A stretch of 64,000 bases of DNA from Rossellomorea vietnamensis (GCF_008180415.1 NZ_VTEI01000015.1:1-64000), one strand, 5' to 3'. Positions 15,683-24,666 are shown, numbered from the stretch's first letter. The notes: a model not told the origin generated them from the sequence alone. Made by a program: numbers and translations.

Positions 15683-15991
15683 TCACTTTTCTGATCTGAC
15701 ATAATATACATTTTGTCCTGATTCAATGATATGATCCGGTTTCGGCTTTCCTGCATTCGCTTTGTGGCCTGCGATATGCTCGGGACTCTTCTCCCAATTT
15801 TTCCAAGCCTCTTCTGATTCCCATTGCACCAGGACCAGTACTTCTTCATCTCCACGGCGGACTTTCTTCTCCAGCACTTTAAAGTCAATGAAGCCTGGCT
15901 GTTTTTCTATGAGGCCTTCACCTGAGAAGCGTTCTATGACCTTAGATGCCGTACCTTCTTGTACAATAATCCTTTTGATTTGATAAAACAT
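15683..15991 (-). CDS. hmoA: Heme-degrading monooxygenase, HmoA/IsdG-like
   Basis: A 102-residue ABM-fold protein of the kind that opens the heme ring to free iron, or acts as a small quinol/antibiotic monooxygenase. The family stretch VLEKKVRRGDEEVLVLVQWESEEAWKNW is recognisable in the middle. It starts where the substrate-binding protein gene ends (stop and start share a base), so it belongs to the Fur-controlled uptake operon, supporting a role in iron release. Confidence 0.8.
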   Translation of the reverse strand: MFYQIKRIIVQEGTASKVIERFSGEGLIEKQPGFIDFKVLEKKVRRGDEEVLVLVQWESEEAWKNWEKSPEHIAGHKANAGKPKPDHIIESGQNVYYVRSEK

Positions 15992-16947
15992 TACAGTCCA
16001 GCCTCTACGTCTTCAACCATTTGCTTCACAGATTGAAGGCCTCCCCCTGACAGGTACCAGTGGCCGCCATTCAAATAATTGATCTTTCCGTTTTTATAAG
16101 CGTCTGTTTTTTGGACCAGTTCATTCTCGAAAGAATCTTTTACACTTGCATTTGGATCAAATGCAGCATCACGGTCGATGACGAATAGAGTGGAAGGGTT
16201 CTTCTCTACAATGTATTCAAATGTTACATTCTGTCCATGTGTCGATTTTTCGATACCTTCATCTGCTGCCTTGAAGCCGAAAACATCGTGGATGATGCCA
16301 AAACGTGATTCTGGACCATAAGCACTTACTTCGCCTTCGTTACCCATAACGATCAGCGCTTTATCTTCGGAGGCTTCAGCTTTTTCTTTAATAGAGTCGA
16401 TTTTCGCCTGAACTTCCTCAAGTTCTGCTTTTACTTCCTCTTCCTTATCAAAGATCTGCCCGATTGTTTTCATGTTCTTAGTAAAAGATTCCATGTAGTT
16501 TGAGTAATCTAGTCCCATGTAGACAGTTGGAGCGATTTCCGCATATTCGTCATACATTTCAGATTGACGCGCTGAGATGAAGATGACATCCGGCTTCATC
16601 GCATGGATCGCTTCAAAATCCGCTTCTTTCAAGCTTCCTACGTTTGTATACTCTTCACCGGCATACTTCTCAAGATATGGAGGGATCGTTGCTTGTGGAA
16701 CACCGGCAACTTCAACACCAAGTTCATCTAATGTATCCAAAACTCCGAAATCAAATACGACTACTTTCTCAGGGTTTTTCTCTAGCACTGCTTCACCAAG
16801 TTCATGTTTGATTGTCAGTTCAGAAGAAGCTTCTTCGCCTTCAGCATTTGAACTTTTTACATTGGATGCAACCTCTTCTTTTGAACCGCAAGCTGCCAGC
16901 ACCAGCAGTACTGAAAGCATAATTGTTAACAATGACCATTTTTTCAT
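15991..16947 (-). CDS. yclQ: Siderophore-binding lipoprotein (YclQ/FatB-like)
   Basis: The 318-residue extracytoplasmic solute receptor for a petrobactin-type ferric siderophore. The signal peptide MKKWSLLTIMLSVLLVLAAC ends in a lipobox, anchoring the mature Cys to the membrane. The two-lobe class III binding fold follows, with VVVFDFGVLDTLDELGV and KPDVIFISARQ. The start at 16947 has AAGGAG nine bases upstream; a longer frame to 16974 lacks a site. It is separated from the yclP homologue by 345 bp holding repeat B, so it may need its own promoter or read-through. Confidence 0.9.
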   Translation of the reverse strand: MKKWSLLTIMLSVLLVLAACGSKEEVASNVKSSNAEGEEASSELTIKHELGEAVLEKNPEKVVVFDFGVLDTLDELGVEVAGVPQATIPPYLEKYAGEEYTNVGSLKEADFEAIHAMKPDVIFISARQSEMYDEYAEIAPTVYMGLDYSNYMESFTKNMKTIGQIFDKEEEVKAELEEVQAKIDSIKEKAEASEDKALIVMGNEGEVSAYGPESRFGIIHDVFGFKAADEGIEKSTHGQNVTFEYIVEKNPSTLFVIDRDAAFDPNASVKDSFENELVQKTDAYKNGKINYLNGGHWYLSGGGLQSVKQMVEDVEAGL

Positions 16948-17292
16948 AATATCCATCTCCTTAAGTTTTTTCAAAAAAAATCTATAGGTTGATTTCCGCT
17001 TCAGGTGTGCGACTCCGCGGGGCGGACGGTGAGCCTCCTCGGCTTTGCCTGCGGGGTCTCACCTGCCCGCTAGTCCCGCAGGAGATCGCTCACCTTCCGC
17101 TTCAATCAACAACAAGTATAGAATCCGTTTTTAAATAATCTATACAACATTTATTCATTACTTAATTAGCTTGATACTTTCCGGCAGACATACCAACTCC
17201 TTCAATCAACTTCAGTGAACAATCTGCCTCTTTTGAAACTATTTCAGGAATCTCCACACCTAGTGGAGATCAGCAATTCTTTGACTTCAACA
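16948..17292. other. yclP-yclQ gap with family B element
   Basis: Contains repeat B (16988-17110), a stretch without frames, and a stem ATCTCCAC/GTGGAGAT near 17253-17273 with no T-run, which might be a processing site between the ATPase and binding-protein genes. Confidence 0.55.
16988..17110. repeat. Family B element, copy 1 (intact)
   Basis: Begins GTTGATTTCCGCTTCAGG and ends CTTCCGCTTCAATCAAC, with terminal inverted repeat GTTGATT/AATCAAC. The interior GACTCCGCGGGGCGGACGGT, GAGCCTCCTCGGC, GCGGGGTCTCACCTGC and CTAGTCCCGCAGGAGATCGC is GC-rich and can fold. The second copy at 57.8 kb is split by an A element. Confidence 0.85.
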
Positions 17293-18051
17293 TCATTTAA
17301 AATAAACACAGATCCGGCAGTCGTTCATTTCCTGTATCGGGATATCCATTCCGTAGATTTCTTTCAATGCTGCGGTTTGGATGATCGATTCTGTCGGTCC
17401 TTCTTTGACAACCTTTCCATCCTTCATGGCCACGATTCTGTCGGAATAAATGGAGGCAAAGTTGATATCGTGCAGGACGACAACAACTGTTTTTCCCAGT
17501 TCATCCACAAGTTTCCGCAGCATTTTCATGATCTGGACAGAATGCTTCATATCCAGATTATTCAACGGCTCATCCAGCAGGATATAGTCAGTATCCTGGG
17601 CAATGACCATGGCGATGAAAGCTCTTTGCTTTTGCCCTCCCGACAGCTCATCCATGAAACGATTCTCTAATTCACGAAGATTCATGTAGACAATGGCCTG
17701 GTCAACAACTTTTTCATCCTCTTGGGTCAAGCGCCCTTTGGAATAAGGGAACCTGCCGAACGAGACAAGCTCCTTCACCGTCAGCCTGACATTCATGAAA
17801 TTGGACTGCTTGAGGATCGACACCCTTTTAGCCAGGTCATTGGACTTCATCTTGTGCACATTGTCATTATCAACAAGGACTTCACCGCTGTCACTGTCCA
17901 TCAGGCGGCTGACCATCGATAAAAGGGTGGACTTTCCTGCACCATTGGGCCCGATGAAAGATGTAATCTTGCCCCGCTTAATGGTGACGTTGACATCTTC
18001 GACGACTTTTTTCTTTCCATACGATTTCGAAAGGCCTTTAATGCTTATCAT
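17293..18051 (-). CDS. yclP: Siderophore ABC transporter ATPase (YclP-like)
   Basis: A 252-residue cytoplasmic ATPase powering siderophore import. Walker A is GPNGAGKST (residues about 32-40), the signature LSGGQKQR near 134, Walker B YILLDEPLNNLD near 154, and the switch His in VVLHD near 190. The start ATG at 18051 overlaps the permease stop as ATGA; a longer frame upstream has no ribosome site. It is third in the yclN-O-P order. Confidence 0.93.
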   Translation of the reverse strand: MISIKGLSKSYGKKKVVEDVNVTIKRGKITSFIGPNGAGKSTLLSMVSRLMDSDSGEVLVDNDNVHKMKSNDLAKRVSILKQSNFMNVRLTVKELVSFGRFPYSKGRLTQEDEKVVDQAIVYMNLRELENRFMDELSGGQKQRAFIAMVIAQDTDYILLDEPLNNLDMKHSVQIMKMLRKLVDELGKTVVVVLHDINFASIYSDRIVAMKDGKVVKEGPTESIIQTAALKEIYGMDIPIQEMNDCRICVYFK

Positions 18052-19001
18052 GACGATCTGCTCTCCTTCAGTAATAAGTAGATAAAGTAAATTCCGCCTA
18101 TAAAGTTCACAATTACACTCAATGTCGTAGAGAAGGTAAAAATCCTTTCCACAACCCACTGTCCTCCCACCAAGGCAATGATGCTGATGATGATGGCTCC
18201 AGTGACCAGTGAAGTATGTTTGTAGGTGTTAAAGAACTGATAGGACAAATTTGCCACAATCAGGCCAAAGAAAGTGATCGGCCCTACGAGTGCAGTCGAG
18301 ATGGCAATGAGCACAGCCGAGATGACAAGCATCCTCTGAACGAGCTTGTCGTATGGCACTCCCAGATTCACCGCTGTTTCCCTTCCAAGGGAGACAACAT
18401 CCAGCTGGCTCATCGACCGCCATCCGATTGCGGTAGTGATTCCGACCAGCAGCAAGGACAGCCAAACCAGTTCATCACTCACATTATTGAAACTGGCAAA
18501 CATTTTATCTTGTATACTGAAAAATTCGTTTGGATCGATCAGCACCTGCAGGAAGGTGGAAATCGACCCGAAGAATGTCCCCAGGATGATCCCAACCAGC
18601 AGGAGAAAGTAGATTGGCTGTTTCCTTTTATGGAAGAACACTTTATATAACAGCAGCGCAAAAATGATCATCATGGCTGTCGAGATAAAGAAGTTCACCT
18701 GCTTATTAATGGCCATGACACTTCCAGAGCCTAAGAAGAAAATGATGACCGTCTGAATCAGCATGTAAAGAGAATCGAGCCCCATGATACTCGGAGTCAA
18801 AATCCGGTTATGGGTAATCGTTTGGAATACAACCGTTGAATAAGCGATTGCCGCAGCCGTCAGCACCATGGCAAGCAATTTGACTCCCCGCCTCGGCAGG
18901 GCATAATCATAGCTTCCATTCAACTCGTAAAACAGATAGAGTCCGCAAAGTGACAGGGCCAAAACAATCAATATCGTAAACTTCCAAAAATTATTACGCA
19001 T
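18048..19001 (-). CDS. yclO: Siderophore ABC permease (YclO-like)
   Basis: A 317-residue integral membrane protein of the FecCD/BtuC family, about nine to ten helices, forming the channel together with YclN. The family patterns MGLDSLYMLIQ and GPITFFGLIVANL are visible. The ATG at 19001 (MRNNFWKF) lies inside the end of the yclN homologue by 8 bp; an upstream extension is a shadow of that gene. It overlaps yclP by 4 bp, so translation is coupled. Confidence 0.92.
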   Translation of the reverse strand: MRNNFWKFTILIVLALSLCGLYLFYELNGSYDYALPRRGVKLLAMVLTAAAIAYSTVVFQTITHNRILTPSIMGLDSLYMLIQTVIIFFLGSGSVMAINKQVNFFISTAMMIIFALLLYKVFFHKRKQPIYFLLLVGIILGTFFGSISTFLQVLIDPNEFFSIQDKMFASFNNVSDELVWLSLLLVGITTAIGWRSMSQLDVVSLGRETAVNLGVPYDKLVQRMLVISAVLIAISTALVGPITFFGLIVANLSYQFFNTYKHTSLVTGAIIISIIALVGGQWVVERIFTFSTTLSVIVNFIGGIYFIYLLLKESRSS

Positions 19002-19944
19002 AAGCCTTCCTCCTAAACAACAAGAACAGGAAGATGGCGCTTCCAATCACCCCGACCATTAAACTGATCGTGATTTCATATGGAAAGATGATAATACGGC
19101 CCAATATGTCGCAAACGAGCAGGAAGACCGCTCCCAGCATAGCTGTATGCGGCAATGTCCTCTGTAAGTTGTCTCCCTTATAGATGGAGACGATATTCGG
19201 TATGATTAATCCGACAAACGGAATCATCCCTACCGTAAGAACCACAGAAACCGTGATGAGAGCAACCAGGACAAGGCCGGAGTTCACGACACTCCGATAA
19301 CCCACACCCAGATTCTTCGAGAAATCCTCTCCCATCCCGGCAACGGTGAACCGGTTAGCATAAAAATAAGCAATGATCATAATGGGGATACTTATGTATA
19401 GCAGCTCATATCTGCCCTTCATTATCAGCGAGAAATCACCTTGAAGCCATGCCGCCATGTTCTGAATCACATTGGATTTGTAGGCAAAGAATGTGGTGAT
19501 GGAGGAAAGGATATTTCCAAACATCAATCCTACAAGCGGAATAAAGACTGCATCCTTGAATTTGATCCGGTCCAGTATTTGCATGAATAAAAATGTGCCG
19601 GCAAGCGCAAATACAAAAGCGACGATCATTTTTTCAATCATGGAAGCATTCACGAACAAGATCATGGAAACCAGAATGCCCAGTCGTGTGGCATCCAGCG
19701 TCCCGGCCGTTGTCGGTGAAACAAACTTATTCCTGCTCAAGCTTTGCATGATCAATCCAGCGATACTCATCCCAGCCCCTGCAAGAATTATTGCAGCTAA
19801 TCTTGGCAGTCTGCTGATAAGGAATATTTGTGTTTCTTCAGAATGGATATCCAATAAATCCATTGGCGTGATGCTGCTCACCCCTATAAATAGGGAGAGA
19901 AACGACAGCAAGATGAGTGCGGTGAGAAGATATCTTTGTTTCAT
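18994..19944 (-). CDS. yclN: Siderophore ABC permease (YclN-like)
   Basis: A 316-residue FecCD-type permease, first gene of the operon. The family stretches RLPRLAAIILAGAGMSIAGLIMQSLSRN (broken here for length as RLPRLAAI near 43 and GAGMSIAGLIMQ near 55) and GLIIPNIVSI near 228 are clear. The 5' region carries three Fur boxes, one over the -35. With YclO, YclP, YclQ and HmoA it forms a complete petrobactin-type uptake and iron-release set. Confidence 0.92.
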   Translation of the reverse strand: MKQRYLLTALILLSFLSLFIGVSSITPMDLLDIHSEETQIFLISRLPRLAAIILAGAGMSIAGLIMQSLSRNKFVSPTTAGTLDATRLGILVSMILFVNASMIEKMIVAFVFALAGTFLFMQILDRIKFKDAVFIPLVGLMFGNILSSITTFFAYKSNVIQNMAAWLQGDFSLIMKGRYELLYISIPIMIIAYFYANRFTVAGMGEDFSKNLGVGYRSVVNSGLVLVALITVSVVLTVGMIPFVGLIIPNIVSIYKGDNLQRTLPHTAMLGAVFLLVCDILGRIIIFPYEITISLMVGVIGSAIFLFLLFRRKAYA

Positions 19945-19992
19945 GGTAAATCCCCAAGACTTTCATTGTATTTGAGACTATGATGATGATAT

Positions 19993-20074
19993 TGAAAATC
20001 ATTATCACTCTCCCCAAATCTATAATACTTCTAATTGATAATCATTGTCAACGACTAATTGAAAATAGTTATCA
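19993..20074 (-). promoter_or_regulatory. Triple Fur-box promoter of the ycl operon
   Basis: TGAAAATCATTATCA (19993-20007), TGATAATCATTGTCA (20036-20050) and TGAAAATAGTTATCA (20060-20074) each match the 7-1-7 Fur box with one to three changes. A reverse-strand promoter TTGACA (20046-20051), 18 bp, TATTAT (20022-20027) lies among them; box 2 covers the -35. Tight iron repression is expected. Confidence 0.88.
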
Positions 20075-20185
20075 CTATTTTTACAAATAGTTCCTTGGTT
20101 GGATATTCCTTATTTCTTCCTGAATAAGAATATCACTGATAATATGGCTCCATATTGACGCTTACGGCACTTGAATTTTCATTTT

Positions 20186-20285
20186 ACTGAAGGCTGTTTT
20201 CGCATAGATTGTTGCTTTCGGATATCCCCGGATACTAAGGGGTTTCTCTCTAATCGGGGAAACAGCTCTTGCAGCCTGAAGGCTG
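20186..20285 (+). repeat. Family D element, copy 2 (one end only)
   Basis: AGGCTGTTTTCGCATAGATT, GTTGCTTTCGGATATCCCCG, GATACTAAGGGGTTTCTC and GGGGAAACAGCTCTTGC match the left half of the 40.6-kb copy. The right inverted end is not found, so this copy is truncated. Confidence 0.7.
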
Positions 20286-20422
20286 CCAGCCGTTTAGTCT
20301 GTTCAACCTGTAATGGATGGACTGCCATGAAAAAGACTGCCGCTGCCCCCCAGCAGGTTGTTCGCCTGCAGTTTCAAGTGACGCTCCCAGGTAATGAAAC
20401 TAGCAGCCTTATAAAAAACTTC

Positions 20423-20458
20423 AAAAAAAGACCTTCCTCCTATATGGAAGAAGATCTC
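20423..20458 (-). terminator. Probable terminator of the serine hydrolase
   Basis: On the reverse strand an imperfect stem AGATCTTCTTCC/GGAAGGTCT is followed by seven T. Confidence 0.55.
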
Positions 20459-20491
20459 TTTGCTTCTATATTAACGAACCCGGCTAGAGTG

Positions 20492-22021
20492 TTAACGAAC
20501 TTTCCTGAACTTCCATGAATCCATGATGATAAGCTCCTCATCTTTGAACTCGATCATTCCATAATCTTTTGAAAAAAACTTACTTTCATACAGGTAAGTA
20601 CATGCATACTCTCCTTCATCATCAATCAGCAGAAATTGATCATCAGGTTTGGAGATCGAAAAGGTCAATTCACCTTGAGTATAGGCCCCTTCAAATCCCT
20701 CCCATTGAGACTCGGGAATTTGAATTAGCGGTTCCTTTACTTTTACACACGGCGCACCATTCAGCATCAAATAGTTATTGTTATGGAGAATGCCAACAGC
20801 GGCTTTGACTTCATGCATATCATCCAATGCTGCCAATGTTGTTTCATTTAGGACACCGGCTCTGTATTCAATCCCATTAATAACAATTTTCGGTACACCA
20901 TTTACCTCCTCTATATGCAGAAGGCCTTTTTTAGCACTCACATAATTTCCTTTTAATGAGGCGACATGTTGAGACTGCGCCAGCTCTACTTCTTGTTCAC
21001 TTTCACTATCGGGACTGAGTTGTTTGACTACCTCATCAACGATTTCCCAGCCGGTATCCTGATTAGAAGCAATGAATACTCCCAGCCCCGTGTCAGGGAA
21101 CAATACCAGAAAAGATCTGTATGTTCCTATTCCGCCGCTGTGCCAATAGAACTGAACACCTTGTTCTATTGATTGGACCCAGCTGATTCCCATATAACTT
21201 TCCGGGCAGGTAAATCGGTCCGCCTGAACAGAGAACATTTCGGAAATAGTATCTTTTGACAGAAGAGAATTCCCATCACTTAATTCTCCTCCTCTTAAAA
21301 ACATCTGACCAAATTTTGTCATGTCTGTACTGTTGGAAATACAAAAGAATGAAGGGTAGCAGGAAGAATTCTCAGGAAAGGAATGCAGCAGTTCGAAAGT
21401 TCCCCCTTCCTTCCGATCATATTGAAGTGCCAGTGGATAGGTCATGGCCTTCAAGGGGTCATAAGTACTGCTGCCCATCCCAAGCGGGTTAAAAACTTCC
21501 TTTTCCATAAGCTGGGTGAATGGTAGCCCGCAAACCTTTTCTGCAATAAATCCCGCCAGGTTGAACGCATGATTACCGTATGAATACAACAATCCCGGCG
21601 AAGCAACAAACTCTAATCCAGGCAGAATCTCTTCTGCATATCGGGAGAGCCCTTCAGCTTCACGGTACCCAAATAAATCACCCCCATCCGGCAGGCCGGC
21701 AGTATGGCTCAGCAGCATTCTAAGGGTAATGTCTTCAGCTTCTGCATGAGACAATTTCAGTTCCGGAATATAGTCCTTCACTCTCGTATCAAGGTCCAGT
21801 TCACCTTTTTCTACCAGCACCATGATTAAAGCAGCGGTCAAAGTTTTACTCACAGACCCAATCCGAAACAGTGTTTCAGGACTTGCTTTCTCTCCTGGAC
21901 GGGATTCTCCAAGCCCTTTTTGATACAGCGTTTCTTTTTCATTGAAAATGGATACCGAAAGACCTGGAGCATCCTTTAACAAGCTTCGGGCTATTCGGTC
22001 AATGGAATCAAAATTTATCAT
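20492..22021 (-). CDS. Beta-lactamase-family serine hydrolase
   Basis: A 509-residue protein of the class C beta-lactamase/D,D-peptidase/esterase fold. The catalytic SxxK is in GSVSKTLTA (residues about 57-60), the Tyr of the YxN motif in YSYGNHAFN, and an HSGG box in WHSGGIGTYRS. No signal peptide is seen, so it is probably cytoplasmic or non-classically exported. The last ~130 residues form a beta-rich accessory domain. The ATG at 22021 has AGAGG at 7-bp spacing, better than the GTG at 22027. Substrate unknown. Confidence 0.85.
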   Translation of the reverse strand: MINFDSIDRIARSLLKDAPGLSVSIFNEKETLYQKGLGESRPGEKASPETLFRIGSVSKTLTAALIMVLVEKGELDLDTRVKDYIPELKLSHAEAEDITLRMLLSHTAGLPDGGDLFGYREAEGLSRYAEEILPGLEFVASPGLLYSYGNHAFNLAGFIAEKVCGLPFTQLMEKEVFNPLGMGSSTYDPLKAMTYPLALQYDRKEGGTFELLHSFPENSSCYPSFFCISNSTDMTKFGQMFLRGGELSDGNSLLSKDTISEMFSVQADRFTCPESYMGISWVQSIEQGVQFYWHSGGIGTYRSFLVLFPDTGLGVFIASNQDTGWEIVDEVVKQLSPDSESEQEVELAQSQHVASLKGNYVSAKKGLLHIEEVNGVPKIVINGIEYRAGVLNETTLAALDDMHEVKAAVGILHNNNYLMLNGAPCVKVKEPLIQIPESQWEGFEGAYTQGELTFSISKPDDQFLLIDDEGEYACTYLYESKFFSKDYGMIEFKDEELIIMDSWKFRKVR

Positions 22022-22496
22022 TTTCACACCTCTGGTTCATTGGATTGCAACTTCACCAAGTCTCATCATATCGATAGTGAGACCTGGTACACTAACACTT
22101 AGAAGGAAGGAACCGGCAAATTTATAAAGCCGGTTCCTTCTATGCTTGAAAATTTATAGTCACCTTACTCTAATGTTATTTCAATAACAACCAGGCGATG
22201 TCCTTCTTTTTGACATGAATATTCAGGTCTGAATCAAGCAGATTCAATAAAATGAACCTCCCTTAATTTCAGTTTTTTTCAACTGCCATTAAAGTGCTCG
22301 TCCCTTTCGAAGTTCCTTCCTGTTTAACATAAGATTTCTCCTCGCAAAGCTGGCTGCATCCTGCTCTAACAGGAATACCAAACAGATTACTTACAAATTT
22401 CACCAGCTGAACACAAAGCCATGAAACACCATTAGATATTATGTGATATATTTGTTATAATAAAGTGTTGTTACAATTATTAAGGGGGAACTTTTT
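22022..22496. other. Intergenic region; possible gene relics
   Basis: Apart from the terminator at 22.1 kb, the reverse strand has two good ribosome sites that lead only to tiny frames: GGGAGG before a TTG (23 residues, ending about 22185) and AGGAGA before an ATG (13 residues, near 22333). They look like starts of lost genes. The forward promoter of yugI lies at the right end. Confidence 0.4.
22105..22141 (-). terminator. Terminator
   Basis: AGGAACCGGC/GCCGGTTCCT stem with an 11-nt loop, upstream of the serine hydrolase, so it ends whatever is transcribed from 22.2-22.4 kb. Confidence 0.8.
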
Positions 22497-22940
22497 TTGG
22501 CAATCGAAATAGGCAGCAAGGTTAAAGGTAAAGTAACTGGTATCACTAATTTTGGGGCATTCGTGGAATTACCCGAAGGCTCAACCGGTCTCGTGCATAT
22601 CAGTGAGGTGGCGGACAGCTATGTTAAAGATGTTAACGACCATCTTAAAGTAGGCGATGAAGTTGAGGTTAAGGTAATTAGTGAGAATGCGGGCAAAATT
22701 GCCTTGTCAATCAAAAAAGCGGTGGATAAACCAGAAGGTTCAACTTTCACTAAACGACCTCCGCGCCAAGGAAGAGACGGCAGACCAAATAAAGATTTCC
22801 GCTCAAAAGGAAACTTCAAGCCTAAAGAATCTTTCGAAGATAAAATGGCTAAATTCCTCAAAACCAGCGAAGAAAATCTTACGTCACTGAAGCGCAACAC
22901 GGAAACGAAGCGCGGCGGCAGAGGCGGAAGACGCGGTTAA
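22497..22940 (+). CDS. yugI: S1-domain RNA-binding protein (YugI/GSP13 family)
   Basis: A 147-residue ribosome-associated protein. Residues 1-75 are one S1 OB-fold (GSKVKGKVTGITNFGAFVEL, LVHISEVAD, VGDEVEVKVI), followed by a basic Gly/Arg-rich tail ending RGGRGGRRG, which fits RNA contact. The start is TTG with AAGGGGGAAC upstream. A -10 TATAAT stands at 22456-22461. In B. subtilis the homologue is a general stress protein. Confidence 0.92.
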   Translation: MAIEIGSKVKGKVTGITNFGAFVELPEGSTGLVHISEVADSYVKDVNDHLKVGDEVEVKVISENAGKIALSIKKAVDKPEGSTFTKRPPRQGRDGRPNKDFRSKGNFKPKESFEDKMAKFLKTSEENLTSLKRNTETKRGGRGGRRG

Positions 22941-22971
22941 TCTTCATTTGATGCACCACAGAATAGACAGG

Positions 22972-23003
22972 GGCAAGCAAATTGGCTTGCCTTCTTTATT
23001 TCT
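22972..23003 (+). terminator. Terminator of yugI
   Basis: GGCAAGC-AAATT-GGCTTGCC followed by TTCTTTATTT. Confidence 0.85.
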
Positions 23004-23077
23004 CCTCTTATCGATTTTCAACAGTAAACTTAAGCCATTGGTTATTATACTAACAAAAAACCCGGAAGGATGAGATC

Positions 23078-23245
23078 ATGGGAAAATGTCTATTCAACGT
23101 AGGGGATGAGGTCAACATTAAATCTTCTAAAGAACCTGTTACCATCATCAAGTCACAATATGTTAAAAACATGAAAAGATACTCTTATATCGTAAAAGAG
23201 TATCCCACTACTTTTTTCTTTGAAGAAGAATTAGTTAAACAATAA
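23078..23245 (+). CDS. Small hypothetical protein (55 aa)
   Basis: ATG at 23078 follows CGGAAGGATGAG. The product (MGKCLFNVGDEVNIKSSKEP and on) is a small, beta-strand-rich, charged protein with the look of a KOW/SH3-like barrel: GDEVNI, then VTIIKSQY and YSYIVKEYPTTFFFEEELV. It has no membrane segment. Similar short proteins of unknown function are common in Bacillus. It ends just before the left inverted repeat of the small-gene island. Confidence 0.7.
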   Translation: MGKCLFNVGDEVNIKSSKEPVTIIKSQYVKNMKRYSYIVKEYPTTFFFEEELVKQ

Positions 23246-23250
23246 TTAAA

Positions 23251-23340
23251 ACTTCCTGACTAAATAATTGACGGGTTTACTTGTGAGGTGCAAACATCAA
23301 AAAAAAAGACCTAATCACAATGGAAATCACGTTATTATCA
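23251..23340. repeat. Left inverted repeat of small-gene island
   Basis: CCTGACTAAATAATTGACGG, GTTTACTTGTGAGGTGCAAA and CACAATGGAAATCAC recur inverted at 25.10-25.18 kb, imperfectly (estimated about 75% over 80 bp by eye). The pair brackets 1.8 kb of AT-rich small genes. Confidence 0.65.
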
Positions 23341-23371
23341 CTTCGTAAACCACAGTGTATTGCACACACCC

Positions 23372-23410
23372 AAAAGGCTTAGAGGACATTTCCTCTAAGC
23401 CTTTTGTTTT
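23372..23410. terminator. Terminator, bidirectional
   Basis: AAAAGGCTTAGAGGA/TCCTCTAAGCCTTTT with a short loop. Confidence 0.9.
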
Positions 23411-23467
23411 GAACTCTTTCTTCTATTAAAGCACCCGTTTGTTTAAAGTGAAATATAGAATAAAAAT

Positions 23468-23689
23468 TTATAATATCCCAATGATACAAAGTATTATTGC
23501 GATTACTGCAATACTTTCACCTTTTTGATGTACTCCCTCGTCTAGCCTACTGTTCTTAATTTCCTTTAGTGCGATGAAAGAACCCGCCAACCCAACTACA
23601 CCAAGCAATATGCCAATATAGGGTGTAACAGTTGATAATGCACCAAGCAAAATTGATGAAACTGCTTTTCCGTTGGTCTTTTCCTCCAA
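23468..23689 (-). CDS. Small membrane protein, DUF4190-like
   Basis: A 73-residue protein with two hydrophobic segments (about 10-37 and 58-73) linked by a polar ALKEIKNSRLDEG loop. The first segment is Gly-rich (GALSTVTPYIGILLGVVGLAG), like the DUF4190 and similar small membrane proteins. TTG start with GGGGTG upstream. Function unknown; it lies within the island. Confidence 0.6.
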   Translation of the reverse strand: MEEKTNGKAVSSILLGALSTVTPYIGILLGVVGLAGSFIALKEIKNSRLDEGVHQKGESIAVIAIILCIIGIL

Positions 23690-23865
23690 AAAAACACCCC
23701 TTACTTTAGTACGCTAAGCTAATTTATGTACAATTCATCCCTTCATAAATAATAACTAATGCTAATAATTAGACGGAAAACCACAATGATTTAGTTTCGG
23801 ATTGTTCCATTAACATGCCCTTTACTTGAACAAAAGGTGGTTGATTTTTCAGCAATACGCTCACT

Positions 23866-24162
23866 TTAATTGAACTTCAATTTTCTTTTGTAGTAGATGA
23901 AGAAGCTAAGAATAATTGCTGTAATAGCAGTTCCTCCCATAATAAACATACCATCCCAATCCTCTGATTTCCCAGTAATCACCCAGACCTGATAAGGGAT
24001 AAAAGCCAATGCTCCAATTAGTGGAATACCGTACAGAAGAAGACGAACATTCTGCCTGATTTCTTGTGTGGTGGAATGATTGTCCCTTTGTTCTATTAAT
24101 GTCAGATTCCTTAATGAAAATAATAAAACAATTACACCTGCACCTAACAATATATAATTCAT
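23866..24162 (-). CDS. Small three-helix membrane protein
   Basis: A 98-residue protein with hydrophobic segments at about 3-17, 43-62 and 74-90 and a basic C-terminus YYKRKLKFN. An AGGAATC site stands before the ATG. No family recognised. It is the second of the reverse-strand small genes inside the inverted-repeat island. Confidence 0.55.
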   Translation of the reverse strand: MNYILLGAGVIVLLFSLRNLTLIEQRDNHSTTQEIRQNVRLLLYGIPLIGALAFIPYQVWVITGKSEDWDGMFIMGGTAITAIILSFFIYYKRKLKFN

Positions 24163-24274
24163 TCAATAAGATTCCTAACATAAAAATTTAATATGAATTC
24201 CATTCCCAGTTCCACACCAAATAACTGGCGGCTGACTATTGTTCCAAAATCACACACAGGAATAGGAAGTAAGT

Positions 24275-24592
24275 TTATTCTTTATCAGTGCCTTTAGGTT
24301 CAATTTGCCCCAGAACCCAATCTCCATCCCCTTCTTTTGTGTACGAAGAAATATACTCTTTATTCTCCTCAATCAAGTGCCAAGCCATCTCTTCTTGAAC
24401 TATAACTTTAAAGGATTCTTCCTTTGTTTGGTTGTTGGGGTCATAACCTTTAATCCAATATTCTTGGTAGTCGCTTGAATGACCTTTCTCTGAAACAACC
24501 AACATCGAAGAAGTAGAGGTGAAAGGGCCCTCTTCACAAGCCACTAGTAATAATGTAAAAACTAAAAATATAAAGCTCAATGCTCTTTTCAT
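24275..24592 (-). CDS. Small putative lipoprotein
   Basis: A 105-residue protein with a signal peptide MKRALSFIFLVFTLLLVAC ending in a lipobox, so it should be exported and lipid-anchored. The mature part is hydrophilic (SSDYQEYWIKGYDPNNQTKE) with no known domain. The ATG at 24592 is preferred because GGGGG lies 8 bp before it. Function unknown. Confidence 0.65.
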   Translation of the reverse strand: MKRALSFIFLVFTLLLVACEEGPFTSTSSMLVVSEKGHSSDYQEYWIKGYDPNNQTKEESFKVIVQEEMAWHLIEENKEYISSYTKEGDGDWVLGQIEPKGTDKE

Positions 24593-24666
24593 CGTCAAGA
24601 CCCCCTTCTTCTCTTCTTGACTAAGAAAGAGGCGGCTGCTATTACAGCAAACGCCAAGTGTCTAAT

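Larger units (their letters stand above)
20075..20491. other. Intergenic region with D fragment, no gene
   Basis: Holds the D copy 2 half-element at 20186-20285 and a possible terminator near 20.44 kb. A forward open frame at 20171-20518 is only the repeat read through and shows no coding character. Confidence 0.6.

Noticed and set aside
20171..20518. Forward 115-codon frame
   Set aside because: It is the D repeat fragment read through, with no ribosome site.
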